The notes under the pieces were generated by a model, which was given only the letters and a program-made list of their open reading frames with translations, searched no databases and was not told the DNA's origin. Shown here piece by piece: positions 55,084 to 62,806 of a DNA stretch of 64,000 bases; position 1 is the first letter of the stretch; the number at the start of each line of letters is the position of its first letter. This stretch comes from Flavobacterium sp. N1994 (GTDB lineage Bacteria > Bacteroidota > Bacteroidia > Flavobacteriales > Flavobacteriaceae): contig NZ_CP109999.1 of the NCBI RefSeq assembly GCF_025947145.1, positions 3,038,001 to 3,102,000 on the forward strand, given 5' to 3'. Made by a program: the position numbers and the translations under genes.

Positions 55084-55983
55084 ATGTTTAACAAAGAAAT
55101 TAAATCAGTAATTGACTTATTACAAGCGTTTCCCGACGAACAATCGTGCATTGAGCATTTCGAGAGAATACGTTGGGACGGCAATGTAGTTAGTCCTTTC
55201 GATGCAAGTTCAAAGGTATATAAAACCAAAAATGGTTATATGTGCAAGAACACACAAAAGAATTTTAATGTTAAGACAAATACTTTGTTTGACAATACTA
55301 AGATGCCTTTACAAAAATGGTTCTTAGCTATTTTTATTGCAACTTCGCATAAAAAGGGAATATCCTCTTTACAATTAAGTCGTGATTTAGATATTACTCA
55401 AAAGTCTGCTTGGTTTATGTTGCAACGGATAAGAAACTGTTTTAAGATTGATAGTGAGATACAACTACGCAATGAAGTTGAATGCGACGAAACGTATGTG
55501 GGAGGAAAGGATAAAAATAGACCTGTTCACAAACGTAGTAGTGCAAATTATTTCGGGAAAGATATTGTATTTGGAGCAGTCGAGCGTGGAGGTAAAGTTT
55601 ATGCTAAAACTGTAAATCACGCTACATCTATAGAATTGCAAGAACAAGTACTTAAATCAGTCGAAATAGGTTCTGTATTATATTCAGACGAACATCGTTC
55701 TTATAGAGCATTGGGCAAAGTCTACGACCACCAATATATAAAACATAACAAAAATGAATATGTTAGAGGAAATATACATACAAATACTATTGAGGGATTT
55801 TGGAGTTTATTAAAACGTGGTATTATTGGGATTTATCATTTCACATCTAAAAAACATTTGCAGTTATACGTTGACGAGTTTGTTTATAGATATAATACAC
55901 GAGATTTGTCTACAGAGGACAGAATAAATTTATTACTTTCGAATGGTGAAAATAGAACAACTTATAAAATGCTTATTCACTAA
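55084..55983 (+). CDS. IS1595-family transposase (ISXO2-like)
   Basis: A 299-residue DDE-type transposase. The N-terminal zinc-ribbon region (SPFDASSKVYKTKNGYMCK) keeps only one of the usual four cysteines, with VVSPFD replacing CPxC; I recall other Bacteroidota members with this change, so it may be a lineage trait. HKKGISSLQLSRDL and QKSAWFMLQRIR are family typical. The catalytic core is VECDETYVGG, LYSDEHRSY and HTNTIEGFWSLLKR (Asp, Asp, Asn/Glu), all present. It may be active, but flanking terminal inverted repeats and target duplications are not evident. Its stop overlaps the next ATG (TAATG). Confidence 0.9.
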   Translation: MFNKEIKSVIDLLQAFPDEQSCIEHFERIRWDGNVVSPFDASSKVYKTKNGYMCKNTQKNFNVKTNTLFDNTKMPLQKWFLAIFIATSHKKGISSLQLSRDLDITQKSAWFMLQRIRNCFKIDSEIQLRNEVECDETYVGGKDKNRPVHKRSSANYFGKDIVFGAVERGGKVYAKTVNHATSIELQEQVLKSVEIGSVLYSDEHRSYRALGKVYDHQYIKHNKNEYVRGNIHTNTIEGFWSLLKRGIIGIYHFTSKKHLQLYVDEFVYRYNTRDLSTEDRINLLLSNGENRTTYKMLIH

Positions 55984-56252
55984 TGGACTTAAGTAAATTA
56001 GATACAATATTAAAAATGGAACTTGACGGGGAAATATATTACTCTGTAAAAGAAGCCGAACAACTTTTGGGGATAAACCTTGACGATGCAGATTATATTG
56101 AGATAATTATAACCGAACAAGGCGAAAAGAAAAAAAATCGATTTACACGAAAGAATAGCTTTGAAAAGTTTGTTGACGATAGAGAACTATCAACTTTTAA
56201 TAAAATGCTAAAACAAGCATCTAAATTTAACCCTAACAAGGATAAAAAATAA
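55983..56252 (+). CDS. Small protein coupled to the transposase, unknown function
   Basis: An 89-residue, highly charged protein (MDLSKLDTILKMELDGEIYY...) whose ATG overlaps the transposase stop by one base. A first half with YYSVKEAEQLLGINLDDADYIEIIITE may form a small helix-turn-helix-like or excisionase-like fold; the second half is basic (KKKNRFTRKNS). I do not recognise a family. IS1595 elements sometimes carry passenger genes; this could be one, or a transposition helper. Alternatively it is an unrelated cell gene captured next to the transposase. Confidence 0.6.
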   Translation: MDLSKLDTILKMELDGEIYYSVKEAEQLLGINLDDADYIEIIITEQGEKKKNRFTRKNSFEKFVDDRELSTFNKMLKQASKFNPNKDKK

Positions 56253-56350
56253 TTGCAAACAACAATTCTTAATGAATTAATAATTTGTTGTTGTTGTATT
56301 AAAAAGATATTATCTTTACATTCGTATTTTTTAAATTACATTTAAACATT

Positions 56351-56722
56351 ATGTCACAAAATATAGAAATAATTAAATATAACGGCAAGAAAGTTCTTGA
56401 GGCTAACTTAAGTGGTTTAGGTTATTTTGATGAAATTAACAATAAGCACGTTTTAGTTATACCAAGCATGATGCTAGCATCATCTGGTTCTACTGAAGAG
56501 GAGGCAAGAAATTTTTTAACGATACAAGTAGAGTTATTAATGAGTGATTTCAATAAAATGGGCGAGTCCAATTTTTATGCTGAAATACGTGAATTAGGTT
56601 GGGAAAAAAATGACTTCTTTAAGAAACGTGTTGAAAAAAGTGAAATGACGTTTGATGATGCAAAAAAGATGTTTAATATACCCGAAAAAGCTGAGTTGAA
56701 AAAAATGGCAATGGAATTTTAA
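56351..56722 (+). CDS. HicB-like small protein, possible antitoxin
   Basis: A 123-residue protein. The N-terminal half, HVLVIPSMMLASSGSTEEEARNFL, resembles the HicB pattern (IPELPG...GDTLEEA), where a partial RNase H fold precedes a helix. The C-terminal half is charged and helical (KNDFFKKRVEKSEMTFDDAKKMF). The stop overlaps the next start by one base (TAATG), as in many toxin-antitoxin pairs. A weak promoter-like TATCTTTA lies upstream near 56310. The match is distant, so I rate this a hypothesis; it could be any small regulator. Confidence 0.5.
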   Translation: MSQNIEIIKYNGKKVLEANLSGLGYFDEINNKHVLVIPSMMLASSGSTEEEARNFLTIQVELLMSDFNKMGESNFYAEIRELGWEKNDFFKKRVEKSEMTFDDAKKMFNIPEKAELKKMAMEF

Positions 56723-56976
56723 TGGCAAGTACAGAAAAAGCAATATCGCCAGAGGTTTTCATAAAGTTTTTACAAGACTTAAATTGTAAGATTGAGGATG
56801 ACAGGACAAATTTGAGAACTTATAGATGTCCAAATTGTTTGTATAGAATTTCTATTCGCCCAAACGAAGATTTGATTTTAAGAGTAGAAATACGAAGTAT
56901 TTTAAAAAGATTAAAAATTGGAATAGGAATATTTGAAAAATGGCTTTCAGAATATGAATCTCAAAAACCCGAGTAA
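56722..56976 (+). CDS. HicA-like small protein with a single CPNC motif, possible toxin
   Basis: An 84-residue protein. The order SPEVFIKFLQDLNCKIED, a beta hairpin, then VEIRSILKRLKIGIGIFEKWL resembles the HicA double-stranded-RNA-binding fold (helix, strands, helix ending in SILRQAGIS..EFL). But the catalytic His of the GSHxxY motif is not seen: NLRTYRCPNCLYRISIRPN takes its place, with a Cys pair (CPNC) unknown in canonical HicA. So it is either an inactive or altered relative, a metal-binding protein, or unrelated. The gene overlaps its upstream partner by one base and is followed by a terminator. Confidence 0.45.
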   Translation: MASTEKAISPEVFIKFLQDLNCKIEDDRTNLRTYRCPNCLYRISIRPNEDLILRVEIRSILKRLKIGIGIFEKWLSEYESQKPE

Positions 56977-56990
56977 CTACTCGCGTTTTT
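56964..56990 (+). terminator. Terminator overlapping the end of the HicA-like gene
   Basis: AAAAAC and GAGTA pair with TACTC and GTTTTT with one internal mismatch, T run after. The stop codon lies within the hairpin. Confidence 0.7.
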
Positions 56991-57062
56991 ATTGATAAAA
57001 TCTGTTAATACATTTAACCTTAGTATTCAAGCGTAATTTTATTAGTATTTTACGACTATTTT

Positions 57063-57089
57063 AAAAGCTCCAATTAAGGAGCTTTTTTA
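57063..57089. terminator. Bidirectional terminator
   Basis: AAAAGCTCC (57063-57071) pairs with GGAGCTTTT (57078-57086), T run on the right, and A run on the left for the minus strand. It ends the small minus-strand genes that follow. Confidence 0.85.
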
Positions 57090-57332
57090 TTCTGCATACA
57101 TTTGATATGTTAACCCTCTATTATCATCAAATTGATTTATAATACCGTCTATAGTTTCTATAAAGTTATCATCGTGAGGATTGTTTATTGGATTTCCGTC
57201 TTCTGAAAATACTATAGACATATAATTATTGTCTTCTAAATGCATAAAAGCAACATTAATTTTTTGGGTCGGAGTATTAAAGTAATACATAGCCCATCCA
57301 TATAGCTCTTGCGGAGTTATTTCGTAAGCCAT
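57087..57332 (-). CDS. Small acidic protein, second of a coupled pair
   Basis: An 81-residue acidic protein (MAYEITPQELYGWAMYYFN...). The pattern LEDNNYMSIVFSEDGNPINNPHDDNFIETIDGIIN is polar and Asp/Asn-rich, with no signal or membrane segment. The start codon shares its A with the stop of the 48-residue ORF upstream (TAATG), so both are probably translated from one message. No family recognised. Location next to an IS and a toxin-antitoxin-like pair suggests an accessory gene. Confidence 0.55.
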   Translation of the reverse strand: MAYEITPQELYGWAMYYFNTPTQKINVAFMHLEDNNYMSIVFSEDGNPINNPHDDNFIETIDGIINQFDDNRGLTYQMYAE

Positions 57333-57478
57333 TAAGCTATTTTTACTACTGAAGATTGTATTTTAGCAATAGCGCAATACACATCGGCTTTTTGTTTAGC
57401 TGATACATTTGTCCATTGAAGTTTTTTAAAATCTTCAAGAGTTTTTACTTTGCTTTTATCTACTGTTGTAGTTTTCAT
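57332..57478 (-). CDS. 48-residue ORF, first of a coupled pair
   Basis: This short frame reads MKTTTVDKSKVKTLEDFKKL, then QWTNVSAKQKADVYCAIAKI and QSSVVKIA. The product is basic and probably all helix (two amphipathic helices). Its stop overlaps the next ATG by one base, which is the main evidence it is translated. A minus-strand TATCTTTG (57591-57598) lies 113 bases upstream. It could be a leader peptide, a small antitoxin or a regulator of the 81-residue protein. Function unknown. Confidence 0.5.
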   Translation of the reverse strand: MKTTTVDKSKVKTLEDFKKLQWTNVSAKQKADVYCAIAKIQSSVVKIA

Positions 57479-58120
57479 GATATGGTTTTATTTCGAAATA
57501 AAAGTAATTAGTATTCTATTGATTATATGAAAATAATCGATGAAATGCATATTTATCCGTTTAATGTAAGTAAACTACTTATATCTTATACAAAGATAGT
57601 AGTAAAGTTCTTGATGTATTTGTAAAGTTCTGTTAATTGTTTACATCATTATCACATAACATTATACGTTATATAAACGCAAAAAGTTACAATTTATTAT
57701 CTTTGCATTTCCACACGATAGGGGGACTTAGTGAGCCACCACAAAACGACTGAATTAGGCACAAGTCTAAAGTTGACGCAAAATAGTTGCCGAACATTGC
57801 AAAGCCGTCCGCACTCGTTGTCGATTTTTACCTTAAGACAACACAAGTTTTAGCGTATTTTCAAACTTTGGATAAATCCCAAACTTAACACTCTTTTTTC
57901 ATTACTGCAAAGTAATATATAGTTACCTATCAAAATGTAAGATATTGTCTTAATCAATTTATAAATATATGTAATTCATCGATTTTATGTGTATTTTGTA
58001 GATTATTTTAAAAAATAAAAATACATTTGATATGTCAAAATAACAGAACAAAATCAATACCATTTTTAGAAAAATAAAGATGTGTTTTTGATTGATTTTA
58101 TAATTTTAAAATGTTCTGCT
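57479..58120. other. 640-base intergenic region in the accessory stretch
   Basis: No gene is supported. It contains the minus-strand -7 box 57591-57598 (inside the small palindrome TATCTT-ATACA-AAGATA), a plus-strand -7 box 57698-57705, and a G+C-richer block of about 140 bases (57710-57850). The rest (57850-58120) is very A+T rich. A tRNA or known ncRNA was not recognised. Confidence 0.6.
57698..57850 (+). ncRNA. Candidate non-coding transcript, G+C-richer block
   Basis: TATCTTTG (57698-57705) is an exact -7 box with no gene behind it. The following block (GGGGGACTTAGTGAGCCACC and on) is far less A+T rich than its surroundings and has stops in the frames I read. CTTTGCA at 57701-57707 and TGCAAAG at 57798-57804 are inverted, enclosing about 90 bases that could fold. 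No T-tract terminator is clear. It may be a small RNA, a relic of an element, or a dispersed repeat. Confidence 0.3.
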
Positions 58121-60745
58121 ATGAAAATGAAAACTACCTATTTTTTTGCAATCCTATCTTTTTTCGGTATCGTATTTACGACAAATGCGCAAGTAGATAA
58201 CACTTTCTCAGGAGAGAATGCAGGTCTAAATAATACCGGAAACTACAATACCGGTTTTGGTAAAAATGCTTTAATTAATAATACTAGCAGCAGCAACAGT
58301 GCTTTCGGAATAGGAGTACTATCTAACTCTACTGGAGGTTTTAATTGTGCTTTTGGTAATGGTTCATTAGTTTCTAATGGCTCAGGTTCTTTAAATGCTG
58401 CTTTCGGAACTAGAACTTTAGTAAACAACACAACGGGTTCTCGAAATATTGCCATTGGACACAGAACTTTAGAAGCAAATCTTGAAGGTTACAATAACAC
58501 AGCCATTGGTTATGCCTCTTTATTAACCAATTTAGGAAATAATAATATTGCAGTTGGCTGCTCAACACCAAGAAATTTAGAAACTGGAGACAGTAATATT
58601 TTCTTAGGTACTGAAACCGCAATTAATTTATTAAACGGAAGTCAAAATGTATTCATAGGTAATAGAATAGCTGTACAAAAACTACCCTCGACATCTCTTT
58701 TAGCAGGGAATGATACTAGTAAATCAGTTATAATTTCTGATGGTTCTGGAATGCAAAGAATTTTTGTTAACAAATACGGAAATATGGGGATAGGTTTGGG
58801 GAATAATGTTATCCCAGCCAATAAATTAGATGTAAGTGGTGCTGTAGTAATAGGTAAAAATTTTACTCCTAATGGAATAGTCCCTGGTGAAGTTGCTCCA
58901 GTTAATGGTTTGCTTGTAGAAGGTAAAGTCGGAATAGGAACAAGTGCCCCCAATAATAAATTAGAAATTACTCAAGGAACTAATGGAAACTCTGGACTGC
59001 GTTTTACAAATCTAACAAGCAATTTCAATGCGGTTACTGTGCAACAAAACAATAAGTTTTTAAGTGTTAATGCTACTGGTGATGTAGTGCTTCAAAAAAT
59101 AAATAATGTTGTGGATAGTAACGTTCTATCGTCAACGGCCAATGTAATGAATAGCAATGTAAATGGGATAGCTTCACAAACACCTATTGTCAACTCTATT
59201 TCTAATGCTATCAATACAAATAATCAATTAGTAACTACTGTTAATGGTGTGGCAAGTAGTCCAGTAAATTTACCAGTACCTACTTTTACAGAAGTTGATG
59301 GTAGTACAACTAATGAATTACAAACGCTTTCACAATCAGGGAACACCATTACACTTTCTCAAGGTGGAGGGTCTTTTACACTACCAATAGACACTGATAC
59401 TGATGCACAAACTATAGCCCTATCAGGAAATACTTTATCAATATCCAATGGAAACAGTGTAACACTTCCAACGTATACCGATGTACCTCAAGTGCTTACC
59501 CAGGCTGAAGGAGGGGTAATAACACTTTCTAATGGTGGTGGTTCGTTTACTTTACCAACTTTTACAGATACTGATGCACAATCTCTAACATTAACAGGGA
59601 ATACATTAGCTATCTCAAACGGAAATAGTGTGTCACTTCCAACTTACACTGATGTGCCTCAAACTATCACTCAAAATGGAAATACGATTACGCTTTCTAA
59701 TGGTGGTGGTTCGTTTACTTTACCAACTTTTACAGATACTGATGCACAATCCTTAACATTAACAGGGAATACATTAGCTATCTCAAACGGAAATAGTGTG
59801 ACACTTCCAACTTACACTGATGTGCCTCAAACTATCACTCAAACTGGAAATACGATTACGCTTTCTAATGGAGGAGGGACATTTACCTTGCCAACGGATA
59901 CCGATACCGATGCACAATCCTTAACATTAACAGGGAATACATTAGCTATCTCAAACGGAAATAGTGTGACACTTCCAACATACACTGATGTGCCTCAAAC
60001 TATCACTCAAACTGGAAATACAGTAACGCTTTCTAATGGTGGTGGCTCTTTTACCTTGCCAACCTATACCGATACAGATGCTCAATCTTTAACATTAACG
60101 GGTAATACTTTAGCTATATCCAATGGTAATACAGTAACTCTTCCTACTACAAGTGTAGTTTCTGGAAATAGTAATATTACTGTAACTGGTAATGGTTCAA
60201 CTGCTTCTCCATTTCAAATCAGTTCAGTAGATAACAGCCTTTATGCTAACAATGGAACTATAAACCAAGCCACAACAATCAATAGCAACAGAATTGTGGA
60301 TATGAATAATAGTAATATTTGGTTTAAAACAGCCAATAGCACTTCAAATGGAAAAATATACCTTGGTTCAACAGCTGCTTATCCAAGTACTACTGGAAAT
60401 TATAAGTTATTTGTAGAAGGTGGAATCTTGACAGAAAAAGTAAAGGTAGCACTAAGAAGTACGGCTAACTGGGCGGATTATGTTTTTGAAAAAAATTACA
60501 ATTTAATGCCATTAAAAAATGTGGAAGAATATATTACGGCAAACAAACATTTACCAGGTATTGACTCAGCAAGTGAATTATCAAAAAGCGGACTTGATTT
60601 AGCCGAAATGCAAGCGAAACACATGGCTAAAATTGAAGAATTAACGCTTTACATCATAGAGCAAAATAAAGCCATTGAAAAAAACAACAAAGACATTGAA
60701 GAGCTAAAAACTCTAGTGAGAAAATTAACTGCTAACGAAGATTGA
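58121..60745 (+). CDS. Repetitive fibre-like surface protein (YadA-head-like plus tail-fibre-like end)
   Basis: A protein of about 874 residues. The signal peptide (MKMKTTYFFAILSFFGIVFTTNA) supports ATG 58121 over the earlier 58082. Domains in order: YadA/Hep_Hag-like head repeats (NTGFGKNALINN, NSAFGIGVLSN, NCAFGNGSLVS); a linker with GIGTSAPNNKLEI; five 56-residue beta repeats (DAQSLTLTGNTLAISNG type); and a C-terminal LPGIDSASELSKSGLDLAEM segment with a coiled coil (KHMAKIEELTLYIIEQ), the arrangement of phage-tail-fibre-like ends widespread in Bacteroidota. It probably forms a trimeric fibre. No T9SS sorting domain is seen. The next gene starts one base later. Confidence 0.85.
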   Translation: MKMKTTYFFAILSFFGIVFTTNAQVDNTFSGENAGLNNTGNYNTGFGKNALINNTSSSNSAFGIGVLSNSTGGFNCAFGNGSLVSNGSGSLNAAFGTRTLVNNTTGSRNIAIGHRTLEANLEGYNNTAIGYASLLTNLGNNNIAVGCSTPRNLETGDSNIFLGTETAINLLNGSQNVFIGNRIAVQKLPSTSLLAGNDTSKSVIISDGSGMQRIFVNKYGNMGIGLGNNVIPANKLDVSGAVVIGKNFTPNGIVPGEVAPVNGLLVEGKVGIGTSAPNNKLEITQGTNGNSGLRFTNLTSNFNAVTVQQNNKFLSVNATGDVVLQKINNVVDSNVLSSTANVMNSNVNGIASQTPIVNSISNAINTNNQLVTTVNGVASSPVNLPVPTFTEVDGSTTNELQTLSQSGNTITLSQGGGSFTLPIDTDTDAQTIALSGNTLSISNGNSVTLPTYTDVPQVLTQAEGGVITLSNGGGSFTLPTFTDTDAQSLTLTGNTLAISNGNSVSLPTYTDVPQTITQNGNTITLSNGGGSFTLPTFTDTDAQSLTLTGNTLAISNGNSVTLPTYTDVPQTITQTGNTITLSNGGGTFTLPTDTDTDAQSLTLTGNTLAISNGNSVTLPTYTDVPQTITQTGNTVTLSNGGGSFTLPTYTDTDAQSLTLTGNTLAISNGNTVTLPTTSVVSGNSNITVTGNGSTASPFQISSVDNSLYANNGTINQATTINSNRIVDMNNSNIWFKTANSTSNGKIYLGSTAAYPSTTGNYKLFVEGGILTEKVKVALRSTANWADYVFEKNYNLMPLKNVEEYITANKHLPGIDSASELSKSGLDLAEMQAKHMAKIEELTLYIIEQNKAIEKNNKDIEELKTLVRKLTANED
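59402..60160 (+). repeat. Near-identical 168-bp coding repeats
   Basis: Units begin with GATGC(A/T)CAA at 59402, 59573, 59741, 59909 and 60077; spacing is 171 then exactly 168. Each codes for 56 residues made of two 28-residue halves. The three middle units are almost identical in DNA for their first two-thirds, including synonymous positions, so they are recently duplicated or homogenised. The outer units are diverged. Copy number could vary by recombination. Confidence 0.9.
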
Positions 60746-60746
60746 T

Positions 60747-62726
60747 ATGAACAGGATAGTAAAAACAATACTAGTTTGTGCTATTTGTTTTAATTCAAGT
60801 ATTATCTCAGCACAACTTAATGAGTATCTAAATGCTGAAAATACTAGGATTTCAAATGCCAGTCGGACGGAAGCGGAAATTCAAAAATTTATAGATGAAA
60901 ATCTTAACAATTATGAATTATCGCAACAAGTTAACGATGAGCTCATTCAGCATCTAAGAAGTGAAGAAGAATTCACCGACGCCGAGTTGCAAAATGCAAT
61001 TCTAAAAACGAAAGTCTTTGAATTAAGAAAACTATTCTTTATTCAAAATCCAGAGGTAAAAGACGAGTATTATGCAAAACCAATTCCTGTTATTTTACAA
61101 CAGCAATGTGTAAACGGAGATTTTGAAAACGGAACCGCAGGCTATTCTTTTTGGTCTGACCCGCATCCGCAACCTGCTTCTGGAACAGCATTTTTCTTGT
61201 CATGCGCAACGCCATCAGTAATGACCGCTACCAATGTGGTGACTCCAGTGGTAAACGATATGAACGCCACCGTAACTTTAATTGATAATACCAGTCCAGG
61301 ATACCAACAGTATGACCCCACTTTAGCAGGCTTAGGAGTAAACGTCCCAACACTATTCACTAGTGGAGGTGGAGGTAGCAAGTGTATTAAGTTAAATAAT
61401 GAACAAGGTTTAGGCTCTTCCGATCAAACCACAGTTTCTCGCTATTTTCCCAATATAAATCAAGCTACCATTGATTTTAATTTTTCATTGGTAATGGATA
61501 ATAAGCCAGCTCACGGACAACCTATACAACCTTTTTTCAGGGTTAGAGCTAAAGACCAATTTGGTAATGTGGTAGATGAAATTTGTATCATTGCTAATCC
61601 AGACAATTGTTTGTTCAATGTAATCTATGTTAGCAGTAAAAGAAGAGTGCTTTATACCGATTGGATTTGTGCCCGATTGAATGTGGGAGAAATTCTAAAC
61701 CAACCAGGAACTATAGAATTTACCGTTAGTGATTGCCAACCTTCAGCCCATTTTGGAACAGTTTATATAGATAATATTTGCGGAACGGTTTGCGCCAATC
61801 CTCAACTTGGAGCCTTAAATACGGACCCAACAAATCTCAATTGCCCAGATATGTCTGGAAATACCCCAATTCAGGTTTGTGGAACTTATCAGTCTCCTGT
61901 TAATGCCACTTTAAGTTCAATTGTTCTTAATATAACTCAAAACGGAGCGATAGTTGGAACCATAAATGCACCAACACAACTTACGAGTTCAACCTTTTGT
62001 TTTACGGTTGCACCAAGTTTATTTGGAGCAGATCCGAATGGTAATTTTGAATTCCAAATAGATGCCAATTTTAATGTGCATTGCCCAGCTGGAAATTTTA
62101 TTTATACCATATCCGATAACTCAGCGAATATCGGCCCCGATGTGAGCTTTACTAATTGTTGCAAAGCAACCTTAACCTTAATTTCGCCTGCAGATGATGT
62201 CAATAATTTAGCAACACCACTGCTGAAGACTAAGGAAAGATCAGATTGGATTAAAGCAGCCAATATTGTTTCAGTAGGTGATAACGTTTTGTCTAATGGA
62301 GTAGTGTATCATGCCACCAATTTTGTAGAACTTAATCCTGGTTTTGAAGCCGTGTTTGGTTCCCAATTTTCTGCCTATCCCGAAGGATGCTCTGGCAACT
62401 TTACTTATAAAACACCAACTCAGAACAGTGTGGTAACTAATGGTCAACCAGCAATGGGTAAAGAAACGGTTAATTTGGTTAAAGTAATCAAAGGATTTGC
62501 TATTATCCCAAATCCATCCAGTAGCACCATCGAAATTGTAATGAAAGGAGCTCAATTCAGTAGAGTGAGTATTGCCACCATTGACGGTAAAGTGGTTGAT
62601 GAAAAACAAGTAGAAAAAACAGATAGAACCCAAATCGATGTAAGCCGTTATGCCAATGGTATTTATATCATCAACATTACTTCTGAAGACGGACAATTAG
62701 TAACCGAAAAGTTGATAAAGAACTAG
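60747..62726 (+). CDS. T9SS type A-sorted exported protein with 3-coathanger-like domain
   Basis: A 659-residue secreted protein starting one base after the fibre gene. The signal peptide (VKTILVCAICFNSSIISA) is followed by a helical region (residues 25-115), a Cys-containing beta domain (QQCVNGDFENGTAGYSFW, a carbohydrate-binding-like start), a second domain with several Cys (NPQLGALNTDPTNLNCPD), a 3-coathanger-like stack (NFVELNPGFEAVFGSQFSAY then GC), and the T9SS sorting domain (IIPNPSSSTIEIVMKG through NGIYIINITSEDGQ). It is likely exported and attached to the cell surface, maybe to anchor or process the fibre protein. Partner role is inferred. Confidence 0.88.
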   Translation: MNRIVKTILVCAICFNSSIISAQLNEYLNAENTRISNASRTEAEIQKFIDENLNNYELSQQVNDELIQHLRSEEEFTDAELQNAILKTKVFELRKLFFIQNPEVKDEYYAKPIPVILQQQCVNGDFENGTAGYSFWSDPHPQPASGTAFFLSCATPSVMTATNVVTPVVNDMNATVTLIDNTSPGYQQYDPTLAGLGVNVPTLFTSGGGGSKCIKLNNEQGLGSSDQTTVSRYFPNINQATIDFNFSLVMDNKPAHGQPIQPFFRVRAKDQFGNVVDEICIIANPDNCLFNVIYVSSKRRVLYTDWICARLNVGEILNQPGTIEFTVSDCQPSAHFGTVYIDNICGTVCANPQLGALNTDPTNLNCPDMSGNTPIQVCGTYQSPVNATLSSIVLNITQNGAIVGTINAPTQLTSSTFCFTVAPSLFGADPNGNFEFQIDANFNVHCPAGNFIYTISDNSANIGPDVSFTNCCKATLTLISPADDVNNLATPLLKTKERSDWIKAANIVSVGDNVLSNGVVYHATNFVELNPGFEAVFGSQFSAYPEGCSGNFTYKTPTQNSVVTNGQPAMGKETVNLVKVIKGFAIIPNPSSSTIEIVMKGAQFSRVSIATIDGKVVDEKQVEKTDRTQIDVSRYANGIYIINITSEDGQLVTEKLIKN

Positions 62727-62749
62727 TTTTTCCCTAAATACTTATAAAC

Positions 62750-62785
62750 AAAGCTTCTCCTAACCGAGAAGCTTTTTTATATTTG
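62750..62785 (+). terminator. Terminator running into a -7 box
   Basis: AAAGCTTCTC (62750-62759) pairs with GAGAAGCTTT, followed by T6. The last T of the tract begins TATATTTG (62778-62785), an exact -7 box 21 bases before the arginine deiminase-like gene. It is another compact stop/start junction. Confidence 0.8.
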
Positions 62786-62806
62786 TCCCAAGCCAAAAGC
62801 TATTTT

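Noticed and set aside
57698..57850. tmRNA, tRNA or RNase P RNA in the G+C-richer block
   Set aside because: No acceptor stem, CCA, T-loop (GGTTCRA) or tmRNA tag frame could be found.
62783..62806. TTG start for the arginine deiminase-like protein
   Set aside because: The TTG is part of the TATATTTG -7 box, so it would precede the transcript.
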